Positions 22,927-34,369 of a DNA stretch of 64,000 nucleotides are shown in pieces (within the stretch, counting starts at the first letter, position 1; each line of letters opens with the position of its first letter). A program made the translations under genes and the position numbers. Under the pieces are notes generated by a model that ran no database searches, was not told the DNA's origin, and was given only the letters and a program-made list of their open reading frames with translations. Origin of the DNA: Dendrocalamus latiflorus. Taxonomy: Eukaryota; Streptophyta; Magnoliopsida; Poales; Poaceae. The DNA lies in contig CM029638.1 in the NCBI GenBank assembly GCA_017311315.1, positions 13,188,227 to 13,252,226 on the forward strand. The letters run 5' to 3'.

Positions 22927-25854
22927 ACTTTTTAGCATATTTGATATTATTGGTACTGTATTTACAAAAAATAGTTATATGCATAGTGTATTGATAAAAA
23001 TAACGTTTTTGCCGTCCGGTGACCGAACAACAGTGCGCACGGCTGACACGTAGCCGCAAGCGCCCTGCCGTCCTATGGCCAGATGGCAGGTGGCCTGCCG
23101 TCCCACCACCAGACGGCAAGGACCTGCCGTCTCACCATCAGGTGGTAGGTGATTAAACCGACTGAATAGTAGGTCTAATTACCTGCCCTAATTTATTTTT
23201 TGTGTACTAATTATTTGAATTTTTAAATATATCAAATAAGCTTAAAAAATCATGAAATTTTATATGCAGCCTCCTGATATAATATACTTAGTTGTGTAAT
23301 TTTCTAGTAATTTTATCCTCTGTAAATGTTGCTCAAAAATTTATAAAATTTTGATATTTGTAAGAGCTGTTACATATAGTAAACGAGCTCCAAAACTTAC
23401 AAAATTTTATGGGAAGACTTCTGACATAGTTATAGGAATTGTGTATTTTTTGAAAATTTTATGTGCTTCGAATTTAACATATTAATTCATGTTAATTTAA
23501 TCATGAAATTAACGATGCTCAGACATCTTCTGCAGTGTCTGACCCTTGTCCTTTGCACATATATCGGCCCATTACTGCTATATTTTCTTTTCCACTATGT
23601 TCTTCGCATAATTATCACTCTATCTGTGTCGTCCCCCTTGCCCCACCGAAAGTGCAATGTGTGCGTCCATTGGAGGCCAGCCTCGCAAAAGGCAGTAAGC
23701 CCATGGCCCACAAGATTAGGATGTAGCGCTTATCTAGCTCCCATGATCTCTTCCTCCCCGTAGCTTGTAGGGCCGAGGGCCAACCGTGTCACCTGTCATC
23801 CATGAGGGGCATGAGTGGTTCTCATCGTAGAACTATTCGAGAAGCTTCGGTAACGCCATACCTTTCCAACAAATGGGATAGACTAAATTTTAGTGTGAAG
23901 ATTGACAATGACAGTAAAATAATATAAGTTTGTGATTACATACGTGTAATTATATATATGAATAATTCATTAATTACCGACAATTCGATTACCCATCCGA
24001 AAAAATTACGAATGATTCATTACCGCCGTCCTTAGCACTTAATTACTTAGCACTAACATATTATTTAACCCTAACTAATTGCCACGACAATAATTATGAT
24101 TGCTTAATTACACACTACGATACAATAACAAATTATGGGTACCGCATATACAAAAAACAAACAAACTATGTCTACATTACTACGACCAACTTACTTCATA
24201 ATACAAACTACATTAATTACGACTAACTAAATAACACTAATTAACTAGGACTACGAGAATAACGTCGAAAGCATGCGATAAAAAGTTACTTGTATTTCGG
24301 GATAAGCAATTAGCACTGACGCATCCTCCGTACGCATCCTCAATGAGCTATGTACTGGCTTCTCAAAATAATTAGCTATGCACTCCTAATTTAGAGAGTG
24401 CCTTGCAACAAATAGGATAGACAAAATATTACTCTAAAGATTGATAATGACAATAAAATACTACAAGTTAGTGATTACATATGTGTAACTACATACAAAT
24501 TATTCATTAATTACTGACAATTTCATTACTCGTCCGAAAAAATTACGAGTAATTCATTACCATCATCCGTAGAACTTAATTACTTACTGCTAACTCATTA
24601 GTTAACCCTAAATAATTGCCACTATAGTAATTACGACTACTTAATTACATACTACCATACAATAACAAATTTTGGGTACCATACATACACAAAATAGTAA
24701 AAACTACATCTAAATTACTATGATCTACTTATTTTGAAATACAAAATACATTAATTATGATTAACTAAATAATACAAATTAACTACGACTACGGGAATAA
24801 CGTCGAAAGCATGCAATAAAAATTACCTATCTTTCGAGAGAAGCAATCAACACTGCTGCGTGCTCCATGAGCTATGCACTGCCTTCCCAAAATTATGAGC
24901 TACGCAATCTTAATTTTGAGTGACGATCGTGAGAATGAGCTTCTACGATGAGCAACTGAGACGAGCGAAGACGAACTGTGAGAGGTTTGTATTATTGGCC
25001 GAGCAAAAAATGGAACCTGGTACGCTCATCCCGCAAATTAAGGACTCCTTACCAACGAGCAACACTTTGGGCGAGGGGGCGGCGTGGTAACACTGACAAA
25101 TGTGCAGACGAGAGAGTGGACGAGGGGGACGGCACGGATATAACGACATTAGTGCTAACGAGGGAGTATGCGAGGGAGACGACACAGATAGAGTGACAAT
25201 TGTGCGAAGGACACAGTGGAAAAGAAAAGATAGCAGTAACGGGCTGACATATGTGCGAAGGATAGAGGTTAGACACTGCAAAAGATGCCTGAGCATTGTT
25301 AATTTTTTGATTAAATTAATATGAATTAACGTGCCAAATTCGGAGCACATAAAATTCTCAAAAAATGCACAATTACTACAACTATGTCGGGAGACTTCTC
25401 ACAAAATTTCGTAATTTTTTAAGCTCGTTTGCTATATGTAATAGCTCCTACAAATATCAAAATCGTATAAATTTTTGAATAACATTCATAATGGATAAAA
25501 ATTATCAAAAAAATTACACAGCTAAGTATGTTGTGTCAGAAGGTTGTACACAAAATTTCATAATTTTTTGAGCTCATTTGCTATATTTAAAAACTCAAAT
25601 AAATAGTAAACAAAAAATAAATTAGGGCATGTAATTAAACCAGCTAATTAGCAGACTTAATCACTTGTCGCCTGATGGTGGAATGGCAGGTCCCCAAGCC
25701 GCCTGCCATTTGGCCACAGGACGGCAGGCCGCTTGCCGTCCCACAGCGGGATGGCAGTGGCTATGCATTAGCACATGCGTGTTTTTTATCAGTACACTAG
25801 ATATACGGTTGTTTTTTAAGTACAGTACTAAATAGTGTCAAATATGCTAAAAAG
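22927..25854. mobile_element. Composite element: long inverted arms around a tandem duplication
   Basis: The arms of about 700 bp at 22927-23636 and 25175-25854 are inverted copies. For example, CTTTTTAGCATATTTGA opens the left arm and TCAAATATGCTAAAAAG closes the right one. The encoded-looking phrase KKLTMLRHLLQCLT appears on + in the left arm and on - in the right. Each arm carries repeated CTGCCGTC/GACGGCAG phrases. Between the arms a segment of about 530 bp is present twice in direct order (23861-24400 and 24401-24922). The long arms suggest a Mutator-like or foldback transposon, but no 9-bp TSD is visible and no transposase frame is present. Confidence 0.7.
23861..24922 (+). repeat. Two direct copies of a ~530-bp segment
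   Basis: Copy 1 (23861-24400) begins CCTTTCCAACAAATGGGATAG and copy 2 (24401-24922) begins CCTTGCAACAAATAGGATAG. Shared landmarks in the same order include ATTCATTAATTAC, CCGAAAAAATTACGA, TAACGTCGAAAGCATGC and GAGCTATG. The two copies have drifted by point changes and small indels, so the duplication is not very recent. Confidence 0.8.
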
Positions 25855-25981
25855 TCGGTAGACTTCTGTATGTAGACAATCTTCTTGGTAGAAATATACT
25901 TACACGTACCAAGCAAAGGTTACACATACGCTTACTAGCTAGTAGGCGCAGGTGCATTGCATGCATAGCTCTGATCTGCAG

Positions 25982-26668
25982 CACTGGCGGAGCTACAGGG
26001 TGGTCCGGGTGGTCCGCGGACCACTATGCGCTCGGCCCATACAAGGCCCATAGATATAGGAAAATTCGGATCCTCAGCAGCCAAACATCGAATACGTGGG
26101 AGCGTCCACGGCTTTTCGCGAATACGCATTGTGCGACCCTTCGCATTTCTCTGTGCGGCCGGCCTGCGCCCCTTCGTATCCCTTGCTGTGTTGTGCTTCA
26201 TAGAATACGAATACGATTATACGAACGATAGCGGCGGCGGCAGGCCGGCGCTGGACGACGAGCAGCAGCACACGTGAGTCCTCTGCAGGTACGTCTCAAA
26301 AGTCAAAAATCTTCATCCAATTAGCCTGCTCATTTAGTCATGTTTCCTTTTTTTCTCCCGATCTCTCCCTAGAGCTAGAGACTAAGCAAATAAGCCCTAA
26401 CTCGAGCAGAACGCATCAGCTATTGCTGGTGGCCACCAGCCGGTGATCATCAACAGCGATCCACCATCAGGCATCAGACGTTCACAGGCCGCAAGTCACA
26501 AGGAACTCTGTATTATGAACTCGTCTATTTTATGAACTATGTATGTCCTTTTTTCGTAATTGCGTTTTTGTAATTCATATATTTGTGTACCGACATGTTA
26601 AATTTATAGCGGTTAAAAAAAATTTAGATAATAGACTACTATAACTACAAATCCTGGCTACGCCAGTG
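25982..26668. mobile_element. Nonautonomous hAT element with perfect 8-bp TSD
   Basis: ATCTGCAG stands immediately before (25974-25981) and after (26669-26676) a 687-bp unit. The unit opens CACTGGCGGAGCTACAGG and closes CCTGGCTACGCCAGTG. The ends are inverted over about 12-16 bp with small mismatches and resemble the CAGTGGCGGAGCCAGG type of hAT ends. No transposase frame is present. The perfect TSD points to a recent insertion. Confidence 0.85.
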
Positions 26669-26729
26669 ATCTGCAGACAAGTCAAAGTCTCTCAGAGAGC
26701 GAGATGCATGAGATTGAATAGTCGAATGC

Positions 26730-27293
26730 GAATTTTGGACATTATTGGACTCCATGGACACCCGAAATTCCAGTTTTGGCCCCCAAATGAAAAAAATTCC
26801 AGATTTGGACCCCTCCTCACCGCGCGTTTAACACCAGCGTGACACGTGTCCGGTCGTGCGGTACCAGACCGCACGACCCCGCTGCCCTCCGCGCCGCCGC
26901 GCGACTCGCGTCCGCGCCCGCCCGAGCGCGCGTCCGCGCCGTCCGCTCCCGCCCGAGCGCGCGTCCGCGCCCGCCGAGCGCGCGTCCGCGCCGTCCGCGC
27001 CCGCCCGAGCGCGCGTCCGCTCCCGCCCGAGCGCGCGTCCGCGCTGTCCGCGCCCGCCCGAGCGCGCGTCCGCGCCGGTCGTGCGGTGAGGGAGGCGATC
27101 GCGCGGTGAGGGAGGCGATCGCGCGGCCGGCGCGGAGGGCAGCGGGGTCGTGCGGTGTGGTACCGCACGACCGGACACGTGTCGCGCTGGCGTTAAACGC
27201 GCGGTGAGGAGGGGTCCAAATCTGGAATTTTTTTCATTTGGGGGCCAAAACTGGAATTTCGGGTGTCCATGGGTCCAATAGTGTCCAAAATTC
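26730..27293. mobile_element. Mutator-type foldback MITE with GC-rich core
   Basis: GTCGAATGC flanks both sides exactly (26721-26729 and 27294-27302), the 9-bp TSD of Mutator-like elements. The arms of about 165 bp (26730-26897 and 27128-27293) are inverted with only around five differences. They start GAATTTTGGACA. The centre is an extremely GC- and CpG-rich tandem array. The open frames of up to 180 codons on both strands here are Arg/Ala-rich translations of the repeats, not proteins. Confidence 0.9.
26910..27095. repeat. GC/CpG-rich tandem array inside the foldback MITE
   Basis: GAGCGCGCGTCCGC recurs about eight times, joined by short CGCCGTCCGCGCCCGCCC-like spacers, giving units of roughly 20-30 bp. 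It lies between the inverted arms of the Mutator-type element. Confidence 0.8.
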
Positions 27294-27302
27294 GTCGAAT
27301 GC

Positions 27303-30300
27303 AAGGCCGTGCTGAGCGTACGTACGTGCACAGGTGGCATAATTGTATTGCATGCTCGGGCCGGTGGCATAATTGTATGGTGCTCGGTCCGGAGGCAGTA
27401 CGGCGTCCTGCGCTCAGTTTTCTTTCCGTTCAGTGTACCGAAGAATCGAACGTGCTGGAGCCGTGTTTCATGCCGTGTTCTGTTTCCAATAGCTGCTGCT
27501 TCATAGCTTTTAGAAATCCATTTTTAAATAAAGTAGATTTTGAAGGTAGTTTTTATAAATTATTTTTAGGAATTATATAAAAACCACTTTAAACAGAGTG
27601 GTTTCTCAACGCGAGTGTCCCTTACTTTCTTAATCTCTCTGCAATAAACCAAAAATCACAACACTTTTAAACAAGGCCTAAGATCAACATACTACACGCT
27701 ACGCATATGCACCTACATGGGGTTTCGGCGTGGAATTGATCAAACTAGTGGCCTGCGCATTGCGCGAGGAGAGGTGACACTACTAATAACTGTGGTGTAT
27801 GTATAAATATTAATATAAATCAGAGCAGTGATAAAACCACAATATATTATATCAATATAAGACATATTATCTATAATTGATTAACTTACAATACAACACC
27901 AGTTCATAAGATACATGAGTAGTTATATTACAGAAAGAGCTGTCCACATATTGAGTCTAAGTTGTCATCACCTTGCTTTCTTCTGGCCTACATATCGCCG
28001 GGATGATGGAGCATATGTTGGCTTCACAATGACTGGGTTAGTGGTTCAACCAATATGCTGTAGAGGTTTATCATCTTTAGATCGAAATTGATTGCCATCA
28101 GATACTGAAAATGAACATGGCAGCCAGTTGGTTACACATATGGATGTGTGCTATAGAGAATCAGGTGTGACTAGCGATGATTATCCAGTTTCTACATCTT
28201 TATCAATTAGAATTGAAACGCATACAATCGGAGGGCAGTCTAACTCAAGATAGCACAATAGTAATATTGCTATTAATCTTGAAAGGTTTAATGCTAGAGA
28301 TAATATATGTAGTTTAGTTTTCACAAGGAAGTAGGCAGACAGGATGTGGATGTAGAGTAGAAGCCTGTCACTCTTCTCCATCCTCGTTCAATTCACCCGT
28401 GGCAGTGTGGAGAAAACAGAGCCATACCATAAGTGATGAAATACGAAACTCTCGTCACATCCTTACAAATTCACATTTGCAATATTGGTAGACAACAAAA
28501 ATAGCAGTGAGTATAGTTATTCTCATCCAAGCAATAATAATACAACATAAGGTCATGATATAGGATATGCATGAACTAAAAGTTCTATTTCACAATACCA
28601 TGCTGATAGCACTTTTGAGGAATATATAACACCACAGGTAGCAGCATAAAACTAATTAGGCCCTGAGTTGCCCACTTAACACGGAGGATAAAGCTACGAT
28701 AACCATACTCATTGAGATTGCTAATAACTTCCTTAGAATCTTCTGTGTGGACGAAATTGACAAAGTCAAACCCAAGGTAAACTTTAGCTAGGGACCTAAG
28801 AGCCTATAACATTCTCCGCATAGCACAAAAATAGGAAAAATTGCAACATAAGGTCAAAAAGTTGGTAACCATAACTACAGAACAGTGCCGCGTAGATTCA
28901 TATAACATGTTTTCCCGATGTCATCGGTTACATTTAGAGAAAACTATTTCTTTAACTAATAAGATTATGTTGCTCTATCAACCGTGCAACATACAATAGA
29001 CCATGATGTTGATAATCTCCTATAGAGAAATATCTAAGTGACATAGCCTAATAGGTAGAGGTTTTCAAAATATAGTGAAAAATACAATGTGAACTATACG
29101 GGAATAAAATTTACTTATACAAACCAGGTCACAAACATATAACAGAAAGGTAGCAATAGAATAAACAAACATAATTCATCTGCTTGACCTAGCCCAACAT
29201 GAAGCACCTTCGAGAATTTGCTGACAAATCCAATGTCGCCTACATAGGAATAAAATTTCCTTGTAAAATTTAGAGCACAAACATGTAACGACCCCATTGT
29301 TAAGAATAGGGTCGTTGTATTTCCCGCAACAGCTTAGAAATTCAGTTATAAACAAAAAGAGTATCTTACCTGCTCATGAGCATTTAAAAAGAATTAGCTT
29401 GATTAAAATATGATCCAACGGCCAAACCACAACAACTTTATGGGCATCTAAGCCCAAAACTTAACTTACATTCGGAAGATCTAAAGAAATCCCACAGGAA
29501 CACTTGAGTGCGGTTGTACCCCTAGCACATTAAGTAATGTATCCTTTCTTATTCTAGTGTTTGTTCTAATGAAATAAGTAAGATTGAGTATACTAGATAC
29601 TCAGCAAGTCACATGGGAAAGTTATATAACTAATATGCAAGGAGTTCAAACGAATAGTGTCATAGGTAATAATATGATAAGAATAAATGCAAGTTTGAAG
29701 GTAAAAAACTTTGTACTTAAAATAGTAAAACAATATTTAATTAATAAGGAGTTTGTTATCCACAATTTCTATATTAAAATTATTCAAATTCTACTTATAC
29801 TTTGTTATTGGAATCACCCATGAAATGCAACTCCATTGACCAGGTGCACGATATATTCGAATACCATTTATTACTCTGCAGAATTGTCCAGCTTTACCTA
29901 CAAGATGTCTCAAACTCTCAATGTCATGCAATAGACATGTAATATGATAGCGTGTGATTGAGCTGAGATAATAAGGTCGTTCACTGCTCTATTCTATCTA
30001 GCTTCTACCTAGTAGGCTCATGGCCAAACAACATTGTCAGGAATCCACAAGCCAAAGTGGAAATTGTGGCCCGACATTGAGTGGACCTACCTGTGAAGCA
30101 TGGCAAGTGACTTTTCAATCCCACTTCCATTTCACCCCCTTGTCCACAGGCCATCCTAAAACACTGGGATAGTTGACCTTCTTGTAGATATTTGATCAAA
30201 TCGAGCAGTGTACTAGACCAGATTGGACAAGTCAAAATCTGTGGTTGAGTGATTTATGTGTCCTTTACTTAGCACAAGGGTCTATTCCTTATGAGGCTAT

Positions 30301-30669
30301 CATTCATAGACCCTGTGCACATTAGCACTACACCACCATATCCAAATCAGAGCCTCAATTCCTAGGATGAGGTCATGGGCTCCAACCATTTAGTAGCTTC
30401 TCACTAAGTAGCCTCAACCTTAGTGCCATTTGAAAGTCTACCGGTACAAAATCAAATTATTCTTAGTAGTTTAAGTAAATCATTTTAATTGTACCATCTA
30501 CTCATAGCTATCTATACAGTAATTAATTACCAAAGTTGTCAAGGTGAATATGGGCTTTATAAATATGACATGGTTTTTCGGTGGTAGGGTCTAACTATTC
30601 ATCACATCATTTTTGAACTATTATTGTGTGTAAATAAGAGTGCTCAAATATTAATAATAAAAGTAACAA
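27303..30669. other. Intergenic DNA, no gene recognised
   Basis: More than 3 kb of AT-rich DNA has only short open frames and no domain signal. A small hairpin (AACGACCC at 29287-29294 with GGGTCGTT at 29309-29316) was noted. Parts may be decayed transposon, but no ends, TSD or protein relic could be identified. Confidence 0.4.
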
Positions 30670-30679
30670 CACTACAAGA

Positions 30680-30960
30680 AATCCTTCTTTTTATGACAAA
30701 ATACCTTATGACCGTGCTTGTTTTCGTCATATAATGTATCATAATATGACGAAATATTTTGCGTCGTCATAATCTTATGAGCCAGAAACAAATTTATGAC
30801 GAAATAATTTATTGTGTCACAGAAAGCTACAAAATGTCGTCACAAATTGTCTGGCGACAGGAGCCGGTTGACGCCTTGGGTTTTATGACGCTTTGAGCTG
30901 TCTTTATGTGATGGTTTGTCGGCGTCACTTTATGTTATTTCAAAAAATGACCGACCGCAA
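30680..30960. repeat. CACTA left subterminal repeats
   Basis: Short motifs TTATGAC, CGTCATA, ATATGACGA, CGTCATAA and TCGTCACAAA recur every 20-40 bp in both orientations just inside the left CACTA end. In En/Spm such motifs bind the TNPA-class protein. Binding by the TNP1-like product encoded here is an inference. Confidence 0.7.
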
Positions 30961-31567
30961 CATCAATATACCCCTGCAGGTGGACCCCGTCTCCTTCTGT
31001 TGACCAAATTCATTTTCCCCGTCTCCCCGACCCAACAGAAGACGGCGGCAAGCGGTTGGCGGCCTCTGGCGGTGCGGCGGGCGGCGAGCGGTGGGCGGCC
31101 TCTGGGCGAGCGTCGGTCGGGGCGGAGCACGGCCGCCGTCGTGCTACCTCTGGGCGGAGCTAGCTCACCCTCTCCCCAGCTGACGCCGCGGCACAGTGGG
31201 CGGCGGCTGCGCGAGATCTGCCGCCAGGCCAGCCGGCGAGTGCGGATCACCGGTGACCGCAACTGCATCAGGTTGGTAGGCGGTGGCGCATGGTGGGCAG
31301 TGGCGCCGTCAATCCCCTCCCCGTCCCCCTCCATTTGGTCGGCAGTGGCGCCCTCATCCCCCTCCCTGTTCCTTTTTATTGGCATGGCAATTCGTAATCA
31401 ATCCAATGTGCATCAATCAGGGCTCATCGGCGGGCGGGCTCAGCGTGGCGGCGGGCGTCGTCTCGGCGGTGGCAGCTCCCCATCGCCCTAGGTGTGCCAT
31501 TTTTGCAGTGCCCCGTCCCTGTTCCTCCTCTGTTGCCATTTCTGCTCACCTTCCCTCTCCAGTTCTC

Positions 31568-32264
31568 ATGTCGCAGGCGTCGTCCTCAACTTCTCTGACT
31601 CGGCGGTCAAGCACAGCTAGGGTTGCCCCGCAACCCCGAGCCCTTGCTGTCGTTGCTGCAGAGCCTGCGCCCACTGATGTCGATCTGCAGGACCCGATCG
31701 ATGATGTGACCGGGTTGCCATTGATCATGTGCCCGGATTGCAAGGACGTGAGGGTGTTTGCTGCCACTACCACGAAGTCTGAGTATAACGTTGGAAAGAG
31801 GTTTTTCAAGTGCCCCCGGAAGACCTATCGAAATGTCAGTGCAGTGGTTCAGTTTCTGTTGCACAAATTTCAGTCATGTTTGAATAGGTCTCCCTGAGAA
31901 TATGGTAGTGTTTGTAGCATTCAGTGCCTGCACTATTGGTGTTAAATTGCATGTGGTTGTCATTTGGATGCAGGGGAAATGTTCCAGGTATTGGTTCGAG
32001 GAAGAATATGTGGTGTACCTTGAAGATCATGGTTTTCTACTTCCAGCAAGCTCAACCGTTGCAGCAGCTTCGACAATAGAAGTTCCTGAGCTTGTGGGAA
32101 AAATTGATACCTTAGAGCAAAATCTGAACAAGGTGAAGGAAATGGTTGGCAAGAAGAGGGAAGGCATGGGAAGCTGCATTTGTCTTGTGTGTGGATGTGT
32201 GAATGTAGCAATGTTCCTGGTGTTGGCCATCTTGTTGGTTGTAGCTGCAGTGTTCAAGAAGTAG
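31568..32264 (+). CDS. GRF zinc-finger protein with coil and C-terminal membrane segment (CACTA cargo)
   Basis: Two exons, 31568-31834 and 31974-32264 (GT-AG, phase 0), encode about 185 residues. After a Ser/Thr/Ala-rich N-terminus, residues about 56-100 form a GRF-type zinc finger: CPDC, then GKRFFKCP, then GKCSRYWFEE. The intron falls just before the GKC half. Next comes a predicted coil (ELVGKIDTLEQNLNKVKEMV) and a hydrophobic tail (VAMFLVLAILLVVAAVF) ending in KK, suggesting a tail-anchored membrane protein. GRF fingers are associated with nucleic-acid binding in other proteins; function here is unknown. The frame is intact. It is the first gene inside the left end of the CACTA element and converges on the transposase remnant. 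Upstream Arg/Pro-rich frames extend this reading frame but look like leader sequence, so the ATG of MSQASSST was chosen. Confidence 0.8.
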
Positions 32265-32356
32265 GCAATGCTTTTGTCTTTTATGATGAAGTAGTCTGGG
32301 ACATGTTCAAGAAGTAGGCAATGCTTTTGGCTTTTATCATGAAGTAGTCTGGGACA
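32251..32356 (+). repeat. 53-bp tandem duplication at the GRF stop codon
   Basis: TGTTCAAGAAGTAGGCAATGC and the following bases to GTCTGGGACA occur at 32251-32303 and 32304-32356 with two substitutions. The unit includes the last codons and stop of the GRF gene, so a copy of the C-terminus lies in the 3'UTR. Confidence 0.85.
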
Positions 32357-32566
32357 TGTTGTATTGAACCTGTTGTGCTGGTATGAAATATGGGCCTTTG
32401 TGCTACTAGACATATGTTGTGTCTATGGAAATGTAACATGTGCATTTCTAATGTATGTTGGAAATAAATATCACTTGTGCTTTGATGTGGAACCTGTGTG
32501 GGATGAAATTTTGGCAGGATGTATGTTACTTCAGCATATACATATTATGACGGATTTTGTACTTTT

Positions 32567-32658
32567 CATGACATTGTCATGTGGTCATAAAAACCCCCAA
32601 AATATATTTAGGACAGATTCTGGGCATTCCATGACATTGTCATGTGGTCATAAAAACC
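32567..32658 (+). repeat. 29-bp direct repeat in the convergent intergenic gap
   Basis: CATGACATTGTCATGTGGTC followed by ATAAAAACC occurs at 32567-32595 and 32630-32658. It lies between the 3' ends of the GRF gene and the TNP2 remnant. The core ATGACATTGTCAT is itself palindromic. Confidence 0.75.
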
Positions 32659-32739
32659 TGCAGACAATAGCATAATTCAAATACAACAGAATCACTAATA
32701 GAAGTTCATGGTTCACAAATAGCTCTAGAAATGCAAAGG

Positions 32740-34204
32740 TTAGTCATCATCATTGTCTTCCTCTGATGTGTTGCCTTCATCTGGACTATGGTACTCAAGG
32801 AAGGTTTCATCTTCATCTTCGTATTCAGCATCTATTTCATCACCTTGAGCTGTATGTTGATGTCGACGGATGCTCTCGACAAGGTCTCTACTAACAGGGC
32901 TGCCTGGTTCATTCTCTATGTGCATGAAATCCATATCAGGATAAATGTCTCCCACTGTACCATCTATGGTCGAAGTACTCTCCTCTTGGTAAGCCTCCTG
33001 ACATCTTATCTGTACTTGTTCATGGATTGGTTGGTTTGTGTCGGACTCTTCAACATCAAATATATGTCGGTGACCAAATTCTTGTACCACTTGCCAACAT
33101 GGACCTAACTTTGTATCTTCCAAGAAAAATACTTGTGAAGCTTCCGTGGCTAGAATGAAAGGATCATTCTTATACCATCGTCCTTGGATGTTAATGCTCT
33201 TGAAATAACCATCATCTTTCATTTCGTATGTCCTTCCCTCAAGATTGTACCATTCACACCGCAATAAGATAACAGTTCTATCTCCTTTGCTGTTCTTTGC
33301 GTAAGTCAACTCAATAATGTTTGTGATTGTCCCATAGAAGTCAATAGTGTCATCATTGTGAGTACCTATAGTTTTGATGGTGGAGTTTTGTGTCTTCCTG
33401 TCTACCTCACGAGCCACAGTGTGGTACCGTACCCCGTTGACTATACAGGCTGTGTATGAACGCACACGCCTAATCGGCCGACATGCGAGTGAGTATAGGT
33501 CTTCATCAACATCTGTTGAGCCTTCGCATTTCAATCTGGTAATCTGCAGGTTGGAAAGAAAGAGAGTTAGTAAGTTTGAAAATGTATTGAATCATAAATT
33601 ATGCAGTCATGTTGTTGAAGTTGCACACACATGATTCTCGAACCATGCAGCGAAGTGTGTTGGCATCATTTTTTCAATATCGTTCACCCCTTGTTGTTCT
33701 AATTCTTCCCTATACTTTCTGCAATAAAGGAAGAAGTTAATCAGTTTATTGTGACACTAATACTGAATATAGTTGTCTGAAATGACATGAAAACAAATAC
33801 TCACTCTTTGTATTCATCAACCTCTTCGCAGTTGTTTAGAACAAACCAAACCATGTAGTCATAGTCTTTATCTTCATAATGAAGTTTGGAAGCACCCAGC
33901 AGGTTAATACCATGACCAAAAATACAGTAACCATTGGGGGAGATGTTCTGTTCACCATCTAAGTTTCTTTCAGGCCTAGTGAACCTAGTAATAATGTCAC
34001 TGAAATATGTTGAGCACTGGGTCATACACTCATAGGCAGTGTATGCCTCTGCAACAGAGCCTTCATGTCTTGCTTTATTGCGGATGAAACGCTTAAAGGT
34101 GCCCAATCTTCTCTCAATGGGATACATCCATCCATATTGAACCGGTCCCCTAAGGAGTGCCTCATCAGGCAAGTGTTCTTGTTCTCTGTCAATCTTGTTC
34201 ACTA
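32740..34204 (-). pseudogene. TNP2-type CACTA transposase, 3' part only (DUF4218 + DUF4216)
   Basis: On the - strand three exons splice in frame: 34204-33805, 33718-33631 and 33543-32740. The first reads HLPDEALLRGPVQYGWMYPI and continues as the DUF4218 region. The second gives MMPTHFAAWFENH. The third carries the DUF4216 region (VRSYTACIVNGVRYHTVARE, LRCEWYN, DPFILATEASQVFF) and an acidic tail ending DEGNTSEEDNDDD. These are the last two domains of En/Spm TNP2 transposases. Homology stops abruptly near 34175. The N-terminal Transpos_assoc region and the catalytic Transposase_21 domain are missing, so the gene is a deletion remnant although the retained exons are open. It converges with the GRF gene and diverges from the TNP1-like gene. 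Confidence 0.88.
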
Positions 34205-34369
34205 TTAGCCTTGTTCCCTAGTAGTTCTTTCTTGTACAATTTTGATGTTATTTTGCCTTCTGTCTACCATTTAACAAAATACTGATTTGTTAGTTTTTTT
34301 CAACTCCTTTACAGAAACTGAATCCAGTTTCTGCTCTTTCTGCGTTTGACCGTTTAAGTAATAGAAGAA

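Noticed and set aside
23461..25350. Mirror-image frames beginning MCFEFNILIH (+) and MCSEFGTLIH (-)
   Set aside because: They are the same stretch seen in the two inverted arms of the composite repeat; similarity comes from the repeat, and no domain supports a protein.
26692..27370. Overlapping Arg/Ala/Pro-rich open frames of up to 180 codons on both strands
   Set aside because: They are translations of the GC-rich tandem core and arms of a foldback MITE; long open frames are expected because the repeats lack stop codons.
29287..29316. Hairpin AACGACCC...GGGTCGTT considered as a Helitron end or terminator
   Set aside because: There is no CTRR end after it, the stem is only 8 bp with a long loop, and no partner structure is nearby.
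30916..31491. 191-codon + strand frame upstream of the GRF gene
   Set aside because: It is Arg/Gly/Ser-rich with no domain and overlaps a similar - strand frame; it is better read as GC-rich leader sequence of the GRF gene.
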